Part shown: positions 36,931-46,007 of the stretch, one piece after another | Layout: every line of letters starts with the position of its first letter | Position numbering within the stretch: the stretch's first letter is position 1 | Assembly (NCBI GenBank): GCA_022844125.1 | Contig: JALHMI010000014.1 | Span: forward strand, 195,298 to 244,774 | Source of the DNA: Pirellulales bacterium | GTDB lineage: Bacteria; Planctomycetota; Planctomycetia; Pirellulales; PALSA-1355 | DNA: 49,477 nucleotides | Reading direction: 5' to 3' | Notes under the pieces: generated by a model | The model's database searches: none | The model's input: the letters and a program-made list of their open reading frames with translations, nothing else | What the model was told of the DNA's origin: nothing | Position numbers and translations under genes: made by a program

Positions 36931-38013
36931 GTGACCACCGTCCCCGTCAACCTTAGCGAGCGCAGCTACGCGATCGAGATCGGCACCGACAACCTGTCGG
37001 AGCTTGGGGCGCACGTTCGTCGCTGGGCCAAGGCAACGCACGCGGTCATCATCACCGACGAGCACGTCGAACAGCCGCACGCCATGGCCGCGGCCAGCAG
37101 CCTGTCGACCGCCGGTTGTGCCGTCGATCTGCTGGTGATCGAGCCCGGCGAAAGCTCCAAGAACATCGACTCCGCATCGTTCCTGTGGGACAAACTGCTG
37201 GAAGTGGGCGCCGATCGCAAGTCGCTGATCGTCGCCGTGGGGGGCGGAGTGATTGGCGATCTGGCCGGCTTCGTTGCGGCCTCGTTTACCCGGGGCCTGG
37301 CCTTCGTGCAGGTTCCGACGACGCTGCTCGCCCAGGTGGATAGCTCGGTCGGCGGCAAAGTCGGCGTGAACCTGGCCGGCGGCAAGAACATGGTCGGCGC
37401 GTTCTGGCAGCCGGTGGGCGTGCTGATCGATACTTCGGTGCTCGATACGCTGCCCGAACGGGAGTACCGGGCGGGTCTGGCCGAGGTGGTCAAATACGGC
37501 GTGATTCTCGATGCCGACTTTTTTGAGTACCTCGAGAAGCACACGGCGGAGCTGGCCGATCGCGACGCTGAGGTGCTGCAGAAGGTCATCGCCCGCTGCT
37601 GCGAACTCAAAGCCCAGGTGGTGGCAGCCGACGAACGCGAACTGACCGGCCAGCGGGCCGTGCTCAACTACGGCCACACTTTCTGCCATGCGCTGGAAAC
37701 GATCACGGGCTATGGCGAGTATCTGCATGGCGAGGCGGTGAGCATCGGAATGCTCTGCGCTTCGCGGCTCTCCGAGCGGCTGGGCCGCGTGGACCACAAG
37801 TTCACGCAGCGGCAGAAGAAGCTGCTCAAAGCGCTCAAGCTGCCGGTCGAGTTTCCCGAGGTCGACGAGGAGGCCCTGCTGGCTGCCATGTCGCACGACA
37901 AGAAGGTCGAGCATGGCAAGCTGCGGTTCGTGCTGCCAACGCGCATGGGTCATGTCGAACTGGTGGGGGACGTGGCCTCGGCGGACGTGCGTGCGGCCCT
38001 GCACGGAAAGTAG
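36931..38013 (+). CDS. aroB: 3-Dehydroquinate synthase
   Basis: AroB cyclises DAHP to 3-dehydroquinate, the second step of the shikimate pathway, using NAD and zinc. The 360-residue length fits. The NAD-binding region VAVGGGVIGDLAGFVAASFTRG (positions about 104-125) is clear, followed by VPTTLLAQVDSSVGGKVGVN, KNMVGAFWQP, and the zinc ligands in NYGHTFCHALE and LHGEAVSIGM. The start is GTG at 36931. It supplies chorismate for pathways such as the TrpE reaction encoded 24 kb away in this window, but the two are not linked in an operon. Confidence 0.96.
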   Translation: MTTVPVNLSERSYAIEIGTDNLSELGAHVRRWAKATHAVIITDEHVEQPHAMAAASSLSTAGCAVDLLVIEPGESSKNIDSASFLWDKLLEVGADRKSLIVAVGGGVIGDLAGFVAASFTRGLAFVQVPTTLLAQVDSSVGGKVGVNLAGGKNMVGAFWQPVGVLIDTSVLDTLPEREYRAGLAEVVKYGVILDADFFEYLEKHTAELADRDAEVLQKVIARCCELKAQVVAADERELTGQRAVLNYGHTFCHALETITGYGEYLHGEAVSIGMLCASRLSERLGRVDHKFTQRQKKLLKALKLPVEFPEVDEEALLAAMSHDKKVEHGKLRFVLPTRMGHVELVGDVASADVRAALHGK

Positions 38014-38020
38014 TACACTT

Positions 38021-38039
38021 GGGTGGAATAATTCCACCC
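38021..38039. repeat. 19-bp palindrome before dprA
   Basis: GGGTGGAAT and ATTCCACCC flank a single central A at 38030. It lies between the aroB stop codon and the dprA start (38053). It could be an operator, a small hairpin or a REP-like remnant; no T-run follows. Confidence 0.55.
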
Positions 38040-38052
38040 GTCGAATAGACTA

Positions 38053-39180
38053 ATGGCCATGCATGAGCCTCTTTCCAGCGACGATCGACTGGCCGACGCA
38101 CTGCGCCTGGCGCTGATCAGCGGCATCGGGCCGCGACTGCGAAAGTCGCTGCTCGAAGCATTTGGCACGGCGAAGGGTGTGCTCGACGCGCCGCCCAGCG
38201 AGCTGCGTGGGGTGCCCGGAATTGGCGGCGAGCTCACGCGCAGGATCGCCGTCGCTCGCGAAGAGATCGACGTTGCGGCCGAGCTTGAACTCTGTGCGCG
38301 GCACAACATCAAGATCATCACCGACGAAGACGAAGCCTATCCCCGATCGCTCCGTGAGATCCACGACCCGCCGGGCATCCTGTTCGTGCGTGGCACGATC
38401 CTGCCGCAAGACGCACTCTCGATCGCGATCGTTGGCTCGCGGCACGCCACGCAATATGGTCTGGCCCAGGCCGAGCGACTCGCCGGCAGCCTCGCCCGTG
38501 CGGGGCTGACGATCAACAGCGGGCTGGCACGCGGCATCGACGCGGCAGCTCATCGCGGGGCGCTGGCCGCCGGGGGACGAACGATCGCCGTGCTCGGCAG
38601 CGGCGTGCTGAATCTCTACCCGCCAGAACACGTGGAACTCGCCGTCGAGATTGCCAGGCAGGGAGCCGTGATCAGCGAGAACCCGCCCGAGAGCCCGCCG
38701 CTTTCGGGTGCGTTCCCACAGCGGAACCGGATCATCAGCGGGATGTCGCTGGGTGTTGTGGTCGTTGAAGCCTCCACACGTTCAGGCGCACTGATCTCGG
38801 CACGGCACGCGATGGAGCAAGGGCGCGAAGTGTTCGCCGTTCCCGGCCGCGTGGACAACCGCATGGCGCACGGCTGCCACCGGCTGATTCGCGACGGCGC
38901 AAAGCTGGTCGAGACGGCCGATGATGTGCTGGAAGAACTCGGCCCGCTGGTGGCCCCGGCTGAATCGGCCAGCGGGGCTGAAGTGCATCATCCCGCCGAG
39001 CTGCTGCTCAACGAAATGGAACAAGCCGTGCTTGCCGCGATTCAAAGCGACCCGACATCGATCGACACGGTAGTCGCCGCCAGCGGATTGCCGACCGGGC
39101 AGGTGCTGGCCACGATCAGCGTGCTCGAAATGCGGCACCTGGTGCGGCGCGTGAGTGGGAATTTGCTGATCCGCAAGTGA
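38053..39180 (+). CDS. dprA: DNA processing protein DprA/Smf
   Basis: DprA loads RecA on incoming single-stranded DNA during natural transformation. The 375-residue protein has an N-terminal helix-hairpin-helix-like part (LRLALISGIGPRLRKSLLEAF, about residues 17-37). The Rossmann-like core follows with IVGSRHATQYGLAQAERLAG and GLARGIDAAAHRGAL, then NRIISGMSLGVVVVEAS and REVFAVPG. A C-terminal winged-helix-like domain (about 315-375) is present. It follows aroB by 39 bases, with a palindrome between. A second ATG two codons later is equally possible. Confidence 0.94.
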   Translation: MAMHEPLSSDDRLADALRLALISGIGPRLRKSLLEAFGTAKGVLDAPPSELRGVPGIGGELTRRIAVAREEIDVAAELELCARHNIKIITDEDEAYPRSLREIHDPPGILFVRGTILPQDALSIAIVGSRHATQYGLAQAERLAGSLARAGLTINSGLARGIDAAAHRGALAAGGRTIAVLGSGVLNLYPPEHVELAVEIARQGAVISENPPESPPLSGAFPQRNRIISGMSLGVVVVEASTRSGALISARHAMEQGREVFAVPGRVDNRMAHGCHRLIRDGAKLVETADDVLEELGPLVAPAESASGAEVHHPAELLLNEMEQAVLAAIQSDPTSIDTVVAASGLPTGQVLATISVLEMRHLVRRVSGNLLIRK

Positions 39181-39203
39181 GCAACTTGTTCGCCCCGCAG
39201 CGG

Positions 39204-39240
39204 TACACGGGTGAGCCGCTGGCGCGGCCGCCCGTGGCAC
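39204..39240 (-). repeat. Partial third copy of the 59-nt repeat family
   Basis: On the reverse strand it reads GTGCCACGGGCGGCCGC followed by GCGGCTCACCCGTG, matching the stem part of the repeats at 9977 and 13742. The stem has ACGGG/CCCGT where the others have ACAGG/CCTGT, so one base pair has changed on both sides. The 3' AATGTCAGCACGGT part is absent. Confidence 0.65.
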
Positions 39241-39265
39241 ACGAAGATTAGCCTCACTTACGTTG

Positions 39266-40141
39266 TCACTTACGTTCGACGTGCCTCAGCAGCGGCACAC
39301 CGTACTGCAGAAACAATCCCGCCAGGATCAGACCGCCGCCCACGAGCGTCCACGGTGCTGGAACTTCGCTCCAGGCCAGATATACCCAGACCGGCAAGAG
39401 GATCGGCTCCAACAGTCCGATCACGGTGGCTTCCTGCGAGGTGATGCTGCGCAGGCCGCGGGCAAACAATACATACGGCACGGCCATCTGCAGCATTCCA
39501 AAACCGGCCAGAACTGGCAGTTGCGACGCGCTGGGCCAGACGCCCGCGTAAACCACGTAGGGGAAGGCGCAGGCCGCGGTCACCAGCAGGGCCAGCGAGA
39601 CAATCCAGACGCTGTCCAGATGCCTGAGCGAACGAAGCGACATCACGACTCCGGCATAGGTCAGTCCCGAGACCAGGCCGCACAGCACGCCGATCTGGGC
39701 CTGGCCCTGGGCTTCGAACCACAGAATCACGGCCAGGCCGATGCCGCCGACCGTGAGCGGCAGGCGCTGATTGCGCGGGAAGGGTTCGCCCAGCGCGACG
39801 ACGCCCACCAGCAGCACCCACCACGGCGCCGTGCTCTGCAGCCAGATGGCGTTGGCCGCGGTCGAGAGCGTCATTGCCGAGAGGTAGGTGAGGTTCATCA
39901 CGACGAACAGCGCGCACAGCGGAATCAGCTTGGGGTCCCACTGCGGCCGCCGCACGGCCGGTAGAAGCAGCAGTCCCGCGAACAAGGCCCGCCAGAAGGC
40001 GAGCAGAATTCCACGCGACTCAGGCGGCCAACTGGCGAAGGTATCGGCCTTGGCGAACAGCCCGCTCGAGCTCCACATCACCGCGGCGATGAGCACCAGC
40101 AATCTGCCGCGAAGTGGATTGCCAGCCTGCGGTTCGCTCAT
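39266..40141 (-). CDS. EamA-family (DMT) exporter
   Basis: The 291-residue protein has ten hydrophobic segments in two five-helix halves, each with EamA-type features: MWSSSGLFAKADTF at the first half, STAANAIWLQSTAPWW, and in the second half SQEATVIGLLEPILLPVWVYL. This is the 10-TM drug/metabolite exporter layout. The ATG at 40141 (MSEPQAG) overlaps the stop of the upstream zinc-ribbon membrane gene (ATGA), so they are coupled. The substrate is unknown. Confidence 0.9.
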   Translation of the reverse strand: MSEPQAGNPLRGRLLVLIAAVMWSSSGLFAKADTFASWPPESRGILLAFWRALFAGLLLLPAVRRPQWDPKLIPLCALFVVMNLTYLSAMTLSTAANAIWLQSTAPWWVLLVGVVALGEPFPRNQRLPLTVGGIGLAVILWFEAQGQAQIGVLCGLVSGLTYAGVVMSLRSLRHLDSVWIVSLALLVTAACAFPYVVYAGVWPSASQLPVLAGFGMLQMAVPYVLFARGLRSITSQEATVIGLLEPILLPVWVYLAWSEVPAPWTLVGGGLILAGLFLQYGVPLLRHVERK

Positions 40142-40734
40142 GTGAAGGCGATCGCCAGAACCATCACGATCAGCGCGATTCCGACCACGCTGGCCGCCAG
40201 GATCGCCAACCGGAACCAAAACCGCGCTCGACGCGCATCGATCACTTCCTGCTCACGCTGGTGTTCGATGCTCTTTTCACGCTTCAGGCGAAACTCCGCC
40301 CGGCAGTGCGGACACATCACGCGGGCACCGATCATTTCGAGCGGCACATCGAGCACGTGGCCGTTGGGGCAAGGGATGTGCAGCAGCGTTTCGCCCAGCT
40401 CGTCGGAGATCTCGTCGCCGATCCCCTCCATCTCGATGCGCGCCGCGTCCGGGCTTTCGCTGTTGAAGAACTCGTCGTCCAGTCCGCCGACGCTGGCGCT
40501 GTCCGAGCCGAGATTGCCAAACTGCGGTGGCTCGACTTCCAGCTCGGGCACCCGGTCTTCTTCGATCGGCGCCAGATCGAGCGACGAGCCGGAGAGAGAC
40601 GGCGCGGCAGCGGGGCGTTCGATCGTGGGAATGATGAAGGCCACGCCGCACTGCGGACACTGGCACTGCATGCCCATGTGCTGCTCTTCGCCCTGCAGCA
40701 GGTGCCCCTGGGGACAAAGGAATTGAAACGTCAT
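40138..40734 (-). CDS. Zinc-ribbon-like single-pass membrane protein
   Basis: The 198-residue protein has two Cys-containing modules, FLCPQGHLLQG with CQCPQCGVAF at the N-terminus and IPCPNGHVLDVP with VMCPHCRAEF at about 115-145. Each looks like a zinc ribbon. A C-terminal membrane helix follows (about 172-195, LAILAASVVGIALIVMVLAIAF). The N-terminal part should face the cytoplasm. It overlaps the exporter gene by four bases. Such double ribbon plus anchor proteins are common in planctomycetes; the role is unknown. Confidence 0.75.
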   Translation of the reverse strand: MTFQFLCPQGHLLQGEEQHMGMQCQCPQCGVAFIIPTIERPAAAPSLSGSSLDLAPIEEDRVPELEVEPPQFGNLGSDSASVGGLDDEFFNSESPDAARIEMEGIGDEISDELGETLLHIPCPNGHVLDVPLEMIGARVMCPHCRAEFRLKREKSIEHQREQEVIDARRARFWFRLAILAASVVGIALIVMVLAIAFT

Positions 40735-40806
40735 GGTGACACCAGGTCCGCGATGGTACTCGGTCGTTTGGGACGGGCAGGTTCTATCGGTCGAAGGGTC
40801 AGCTTC

Positions 40807-41376
40807 TCACCTTCCAATCGCGCGCCTGTAGCACTCGCTAAACAGTAGCTCCCACTCCACCTGCTGGATGGCCTCGCACCATGGCACGAGCGACTTGTCG
40901 CGGGCCGCCTGCTCGCACAGATCGACAAACGCGAACGGATCCCAGTTCGCCTGCTCGGCCAGAAACTTCGTGCGCTTCTCGGGACCATACTCCTCAACGA
41001 GCCGGCGGGCCTCCCGACACAACGGCTCGAACGCGGGGTGCACGCCCACGCGGCGGAACCAATACTTGGCGTTGCCATAGTCAGGCTCCCGGCGGTGCAT
41101 GATTCCGTGCCAGTAGCTGCCGGTTGTCGAAGGCAGGTCCTGGCTGATCGTATGCGACTCGTCCAGAAAGTTGAACCTCAGCCAGAGGGCAGCAATTGCT
41201 GAGCGGGCCATTTCTATGTCGGCCACGGGCTCGGGGGTCACGAGTTCGCTTGGTGACAGCTCGGCGAGCTGGGCTCGCTGCTTGTGCACGGGATCTCCGG
41301 GGCCCAACGGCGAAGTGGGGGCGATCGATAGAAGTCGAGCCACGGGGGGCGAAAACTGCTGGACTTCGAGTGGCAT
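40807..41376 (-). CDS. Unknown soluble protein
   Basis: The 189-residue protein starts MPLEVQQFSPPVARLL at 41376; an upstream extension to 41478 looks unlike coding sequence. It contains RSAIAALWLRFNFLDESHTISQDL, GSYWHGIMHRREPDYGNAKYWFRRVGVHPAFEPL and a Trp/Glu-rich C-terminus. The HGIMHRREPDYGNAKYWFRR stretch is motif-like and may be a conserved site. There is no signal peptide or membrane helix. I do not recognise the function. Confidence 0.65.
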   Translation of the reverse strand: MPLEVQQFSPPVARLLSIAPTSPLGPGDPVHKQRAQLAELSPSELVTPEPVADIEMARSAIAALWLRFNFLDESHTISQDLPSTTGSYWHGIMHRREPDYGNAKYWFRRVGVHPAFEPLCREARRLVEEYGPEKRTKFLAEQANWDPFAFVDLCEQAARDKSLVPWCEAIQQVEWELLFSECYRRAIGR

Positions 41377-41491
41377 CAGTCGTGACTTTGTGAATTGCGA
41401 GTGCGGATTGGAAACTTGCCCGGCGGACTGGCGTAGGATTTGCCGGTGATATATTCCGGTGAAATGCAAAGCCGCCAAGAGCCGCCGTCCA

Positions 41492-41521
41492 TTGTAAGGT
41501 CTGCAGGGGGACTGCTAAAAT
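41492..41521 (+). promoter_or_regulatory. Probable promoter of the S1-domain gene
   Basis: TTGTAA (41492-41497) and TAAAAT (41516-41521), with an 18-bp spacer, lie upstream of the ATG at 41569. The transcript would start near 41528, giving a leader of about 40 bases. Confidence 0.45.
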
Positions 41522-41568
41522 ACTCCGTTCGTCCAGGAGTAGTTCCGGTTCCTAGTGTTTGAGCATCC

Positions 41569-43302
41569 ATGAGCAGTCCAATCGATCGCGGCGACGCCGC
41601 GCCTTCGTCCCCGGCCGACCCGACCGAACCAAAACAATCGGCCGCCCAACAAATGTCCGGGGTGAGCGGTTCTTCCACGAGCGAGACCGCGCAGGGCGTT
41701 GAGTCAGGCGGTGAAGAGACGCGTCGCAAGGGCCCCTCGATCCGAATCGGCACGCAGCGCTACGGTGTGAAGCCGCCGCTGGCGGTACCGCGCCCGCTGA
41801 ATGCGCCCGCACCCGTCGCCAAGCCGGAGCTGGAACCGAAAGAAGCTCAGCCGAAGTCGCCGCTGCCCCAAGCCGCGGCTGCCGCAGCGACTGACGAAGC
41901 TTCGGCCACGCAGCCTGCTGATGTCGAAACGCCAGCGCCTGCCGCTGAAGCCGCGGACGCTCCGCAGCAAACCGCTCCGCAGCCGGCCGCTGGCGAAGCA
42001 CCGCCGCGCAAGCAGTCCCAGAATCAAGGCGGCGGAATTCCCATGCTGCCCCCCACGCGCGATCGCGTGGCCGTGCCCAGCGTGCGGGCCGGCTTGTCCG
42101 CGGAACTCGAACTCGAGTATCTCGAAGCGCTCGGCGGGCAGTCGATCGACCAGGTCATCACCGAAGAATCCAAAGGCACGCCCAAGGAACTGGAGCAGGA
42201 CTCGCGTCATCGCGGCCGGGTGATCGCCGTGCATCGCGACAACGTGTTCGTCGATCTCGGCAGTCGGCAGCAGGGCGTCGTGGGACTGAAGAACTTTGCC
42301 GAACCGCCGGAAGTCGGCGCGATGCTCGACGTCGCGGTTGCCAGGTTTGACGCGGCGGAAGGGCTCTACGAGCTCACGCTACCCGGCGGTGCCGTTTCAG
42401 TCGGCGACTGGTCGGAAGTCAACGAGGGCATGGTCGTCGAGGCCCGCGTCACCGGTCACAACAAGGGTGGCCTGGAGTGCGAGGTTAGCCAGCTTCGCGG
42501 GTTCATTCCGGCGAGCCAGGTTTCGATGTATCGCGTCGAGGATCTTTCGCAGTTCGTCGGCGAGAAGTTTGCCTGCGTTGTTACCGAGGCGAATCCCGAG
42601 AAGCGGAACCTGGTGCTCAGCCGCCGGGCCGTGCTCGAACGTGAGAAAGCCGCCGCGAAGGAAAGCATGCTGGCGACGCTCGAAGTGGGCAAAACTTTCG
42701 AGGGCACCGTTCGCAGCCTGCAGAATTTCGGCGCATTCGTCGATCTGGGCGGCGTCGACGGCCTGGTGCACATCAGCCAGTTGAGCTGGGACCGGCTCAA
42801 GCACGCGGACGAGGTCCTGCAAATCGGCCAGAAGATCAAGGTCAAGATTCTCAAGATCGATCCGCAGACCGGCAAGATTGGCCTGGGGTTCCGCGACCTG
42901 TCGGAGAATCCCTGGGAGAATGTGGCTCGCGACTTCCCGGCGCGCAGCACGGTGAAGGGCAAGGTCTCGCGCGTCACTGAGTTTGGAGCGTTCGTGCGGC
43001 TGGCTCCGGGCGTCGAGGGGCTCGTGCACATCTCGGAGCTGTCGCACAAGCGCGTGTTCCGAGTGACGGACGTGCTCGCCGAAGGCCAGGAAGTCGACGT
43101 GATGGTGCTCTCGGTCGATGCGGAGCAGCAGCGGATCAGCCTCTCGACCAAGGCGCTCGAAGCGAGAGCCACTCCGGCCAAGCAAGAGGTCGAGGAACCC
43201 GAGCCGGAGACTCCACCCACGCCGCGCAAAGAGCGGAAGGTTCCGCTGAAGGGCGGCACCGGCGGCCCATCGACGGGCGAGAAGTTCGGCTTGAAGTGGT
43301 AG
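41569..43302 (+). CDS. Four-S1-domain RNA-binding protein (ribosomal protein S1-like)
   Basis: The 577-residue protein has a disordered Ala/Pro/Gln-rich N-terminus (about 1-165), then four S1 OB-fold repeats: about 210-275 ([19 protein letters not shown]), 283-350 ([17 protein letters not shown]), 372-445 ([19 protein letters not shown] with GLVHISQLS) and 458-530 ([17 protein letters not shown] with GLVHISELS). A charged tail follows. It should bind RNA, either as S1 helping mRNA loading on ribosomes or as an S1-like accessory protein. Classical S1 has six repeats, so rpsA is not assigned with certainty. It appears monocistronic. Confidence 0.9.
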   Translation: MSSPIDRGDAAPSSPADPTEPKQSAAQQMSGVSGSSTSETAQGVESGGEETRRKGPSIRIGTQRYGVKPPLAVPRPLNAPAPVAKPELEPKEAQPKSPLPQAAAAAATDEASATQPADVETPAPAAEAADAPQQTAPQPAAGEAPPRKQSQNQGGGIPMLPPTRDRVAVPSVRAGLSAELELEYLEALGGQSIDQVITEESKGTPKELEQDSRHRGRVIAVHRDNVFVDLGSRQQGVVGLKNFAEPPEVGAMLDVAVARFDAAEGLYELTLPGGAVSVGDWSEVNEGMVVEARVTGHNKGGLECEVSQLRGFIPASQVSMYRVEDLSQFVGEKFACVVTEANPEKRNLVLSRRAVLEREKAAAKESMLATLEVGKTFEGTVRSLQNFGAFVDLGGVDGLVHISQLSWDRLKHADEVLQIGQKIKVKILKIDPQTGKIGLGFRDLSENPWENVARDFPARSTVKGKVSRVTEFGAFVRLAPGVEGLVHISELSHKRVFRVTDVLAEGQEVDVMVLSVDAEQQRISLSTKALEARATPAKQEVEEPEPETPPTPRKERKVPLKGGTGGPSTGEKFGLKW

Positions 43303-43427
43303 GACGACGGAATGGCGACTCGATGAGCCTCGCCTCACTCCTCCCCGCCCGATGTGCTTCCCTTGGCGGGCGCTGCGGCGGATGAGCCGAGCGACGAAGC
43401 GGAGTAAGGCGGCGCGATTGGCGAGTG

Positions 43428-43734
43428 CTAGCGGCGTCGCATCCAATAGTTGGGTCTACGACGACCGTGCGCTACGGCAACAATAACAACCGCTTCGTCG
43501 ACGAGCCTGAAGACTACGAGGTAGGAAAAGGATGGCAGAAGTGCGCGACGGTACTCGCGATTCGATAACTAAATTCTCAACTCTTGCGAAGCTTCGAGGA
43601 CGCTGCTCAATGGCGCTGAAAGCAGCGGATACTTCATCCAAGAATCGGTCACCCAGTCCCGGTGATTGCTGCGTCAGGTACTCGTACGCCGCGTCAAGCT
43701 CTGCCTTAGCCGCCTCTAGAACCTCCAGCATCAC
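43428..43734 (-). pseudogene. ParE/RelE-like toxin gene with a frameshift
   Basis: From the ATG at 43734 the frame reads MMLEVLEAAKAELDAAYEYL onward, a clear ParE/RelE N-terminal half up to ENLVIES. It then becomes Ser/Arg/Cys-rich and stops at 43456. In the next frame the missing half is intact: EYRRALLPSFSYLVVFRL, then VIVAVAHGRRRPNYW, with a stop at 43428-43430. The full stretch is 307 bases, one more than a multiple of three. The join must lie within about 43555-43570, because the second frame has a stop just before. Removing one base would give a normal protein of about 101 residues. It is either a true mutation or a sequencing error. Confidence 0.85.
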
Positions 43735-44031
43735 GAATTGCCTTTTCGATCAGCCTGCCTCTGCCGCAATGCTGAAATCACTTCGGATGCCGTGTAAACT
43801 GTTGCAGTTCCGAGCTCGTACTCGGCCATGCGACGGTCGAGCTCCTTTATCAGCTCGTCGCTGATTTCAGGTTCCTGCGCGGCCAAACTTTCTTCGAGTG
43901 CCGCGATGACCACGATGCGGTCTTCGGGAGTCAACAACAGCGCTTGCTGCAGGACTAAATCACGATCTGACAGTTCGAGGCCGTCTTCAGCGGCAGGGGA
44001 ATGGTTTCGACTCCTTGCATGAGTTAGCCAT
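43731..44031 (-). pseudogene. Addiction-module antitoxin gene with a probable frameshift
   Basis: The readable frame (LLTPEDRIVVIAALEESLA to the stop at 43731) matches small addiction-module antitoxins that pair with ParE/RelE toxins. The only start inside this frame is TTG at 43937, which falls within the conserved part. Family-like sequence (DGLELSDRDLVLQQAL) continues upstream in the same frame without a start. An ATG at 44031 lies one base out of frame. Deleting one C from the CCCC run at 43996-43999 joins it: MANSCKESKPFP followed by AAEDGLELSDRD. The toxin gene overlaps its end by four bases. The gene is therefore broken, miscalled, or starts at TTG as a 68-residue form. Confidence 0.7.
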
Positions 44032-44055
44032 CCTCACGCTGATTCCGACGCTTGT

Positions 44056-45864
44056 TTACTCCTCCCCGCCGGACGTCCGGCCCTTCGCTGGATCAAACTC
44101 CGAAAGAGCCGGCACCAGCATGGCCGCGGTCGCAAAACCGTAGGTGAAGGCGGTGACCAGAAACACGCTGAGCGTGTACTGCAGGAGGAAGCTGGTAATG
44201 GCCCAGAATGTGGCGATGGGCGCAAGCACCGAGGCGATGCCGATGGCCACCGAAGGATTGCGCGAGCCGAGCGCGGCGTACAGGCCCACGCCGCCGCCGA
44301 GCATAAACGCCAGGAACGGCTGGATCTGCACGTGGAACGAACCGCTGAATGCGATCATCATCCGCATGCAGGTGGCGATGCCAATGAACAGGAAGAACAC
44401 CGTGCCCAGGCTGACGCCGATCGCGGTGCGCGAATTGCCATAGCTCATGCCCGAGTGCAGGCCGAGGACCGCGGCAAAGGCGACCATCACCAAGAGCCCG
44501 CCGACCAGGTATACCAGGTTCTCGGTGCCAACTGCGCCGGCGAACCACAAGTACACACACAGGGCCAACGGCAACAGCACCATCTCCTTGGTGTTGTAGA
44601 GCGCCCCGCCCAGTTTGCCGAACACGAACTCGCGTGCCGAGAGATCCGTCACCAACAACAGATCGAGCGCCTTGATGTCGCGCTCGGTGGTCACCGCCGT
44701 GACTGCCTGAGCGTTGATCAGCACCAGGCTCAGCACGAACAGCGGCACAAGCAGTAGCGCCGCGCTGAGCGTCGAGAGGCCGCTCTCCGAATGCAGCCCG
44801 AGATAAAGTGCCGCGGCTGCCAAACCAACCAACACCAGGTACCCGATACGGATTGCGAGCACTTTGCGGCCGTAGGCCCAGGTGGCCATTTCGCGCCACA
44901 GGATCGGGTTGTCCCACACCTGGCGTGCTCGGCCGCCGGAGGAGTGCACGTCGCGCGCGGTCAACCGGCGCGCCGCGGCCGCCGATTCCTCGGTCATCCC
45001 CCAAATGCTTTCGGCCTCTTCGGCTTCGGCCGTGCGGGGGCGGACTTCGCGCGAGGGATTCCAGATCCGCACCCGCCAGATTGCGATGCCGTTGAGCACG
45101 ACCGTCAGCAGGCCGGCGAGCACGAGAAATGCATTCACCGCATTCCCCACCAAGGGCAGCGCATTCTGAGATGCCACCAGCGGCCGGGTTGCCATGAGCA
45201 CCGACTGCCAGGGGCTGATTGCCGCGGCCCAGGTTTCGGTCGGAACGCCAAACCATTCGGTCCCCAGCACGCCAAGCGACACAGCCTCGCCAAGTGCCAG
45301 CCAAAACACCAGCGCCAGCACCGTCAGTGCCAGGGTCTGAAATGTCTTCTCGCGCCACAGCGCCAACAGCGAACCGATGCTCCCTGCCACGAGCGCCGCC
45401 GCCAAGGTCGCGCCGAACACCCGGGCGATCTGCGCGAACGAGACACCGCCCAGCAGCGTGGTGAGCATGAACAGCGGCAATGCCGCCGCCAACAATACCA
45501 GCACGCCCAGCATGCTGGCCAGCAGCTTACCCAGCACGAGTTCACTGTTACTGAGGTTCGTTAGCAGCAGCAGGACGAGCGTGCGCTTGTCTTTCTCCTG
45601 TGTCACGGCGCTTGCGGCCAGCAGTGCCGAGAAGAACAGCGCCAGCGCCAATTGCAGCGGGCTGAGAATCTGAAACAGCATGGCGCCGAACCGGGCCATG
45701 TCCCCCACGTTGCGAATCACCTGGGTTCCGGCCAGGAGCAGCCACGCCGTGCAAACCAGCACGAGCAGTCCGGCGACGTAGGCAGCGCGAGCAACGTACA
45801 GCCGCGGACGGCGCGGCGTGGTAACAATTTCGCGAGTAAAGACGGGACCGATAAACAAGGGCAA
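44056..45864 (-). CDS. ABC-2-type permease without adjacent ATPase
   Basis: The 602-residue protein has about twelve hydrophobic segments in two blocks separated by a hydrophilic loop (about 265-325, with SIWGMTEESAAAARRLTARD). It begins MPLFIGPVFTREIVTTPRRP and has the AVTQEKDKRTLVLLLLTNLS motif, repeated in the second half as AVTTERDIKALDLLLVTDLS. Both resemble the coupling region of ABC-2 membrane proteins. The internal duplication suggests a fused dimer of permease halves. No ATPase is adjacent, so its partner must be encoded elsewhere. Confidence 0.8.
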   Translation of the reverse strand: MPLFIGPVFTREIVTTPRRPRLYVARAAYVAGLLVLVCTAWLLLAGTQVIRNVGDMARFGAMLFQILSPLQLALALFFSALLAASAVTQEKDKRTLVLLLLTNLSNSELVLGKLLASMLGVLVLLAAALPLFMLTTLLGGVSFAQIARVFGATLAAALVAGSIGSLLALWREKTFQTLALTVLALVFWLALGEAVSLGVLGTEWFGVPTETWAAAISPWQSVLMATRPLVASQNALPLVGNAVNAFLVLAGLLTVVLNGIAIWRVRIWNPSREVRPRTAEAEEAESIWGMTEESAAAARRLTARDVHSSGGRARQVWDNPILWREMATWAYGRKVLAIRIGYLVLVGLAAAALYLGLHSESGLSTLSAALLLVPLFVLSLVLINAQAVTAVTTERDIKALDLLLVTDLSAREFVFGKLGGALYNTKEMVLLPLALCVYLWFAGAVGTENLVYLVGGLLVMVAFAAVLGLHSGMSYGNSRTAIGVSLGTVFFLFIGIATCMRMMIAFSGSFHVQIQPFLAFMLGGGVGLYAALGSRNPSVAIGIASVLAPIATFWAITSFLLQYTLSVFLVTAFTYGFATAAMLVPALSEFDPAKGRTSGGEE

Positions 45865-45938
45865 TCAGTGCCTGGCTGTGACAGGAGAGAATCGGCGATC
45901 TGCCTGGGATAGCCATTCAGTATATCTCGCCCAAGCGA

Positions 45939-45978
45939 GCGGGCCGAGCCCCGCGCGGTTCGCGATGGCTCGGCCCGC
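45939..45978. repeat. Perfect 12-bp hairpin upstream of the ABC-2 permease
   Basis: GCGGGCCGAGCC (45939-45950) pairs with GGCTCGGCCCGC (45967-45978), with a 16-base loop. It lies just after the stop codon of the reverse-strand gene at 46008-46427 and before the permease gene, so it may act as a terminator between them, although no T-run follows on that strand. Confidence 0.65.
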
Positions 45979-46007
45979 GGGTGGTTTGCATCCTGCCGCG
46001 CCAGAAA

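Noticed and set aside
36628-38037. A 469-codon open frame on the reverse strand across aroB
   Set aside because: It is antisense to a clear 3-dehydroquinate synthase gene and has no motif of its own.
43456-43734. Programmed ribosomal frameshift in the ParE-like toxin
   Set aside because: No slippery heptamer or following structure is visible at the switch point, and the antitoxin also has an out-of-frame start, so mutation or sequence error is simpler.
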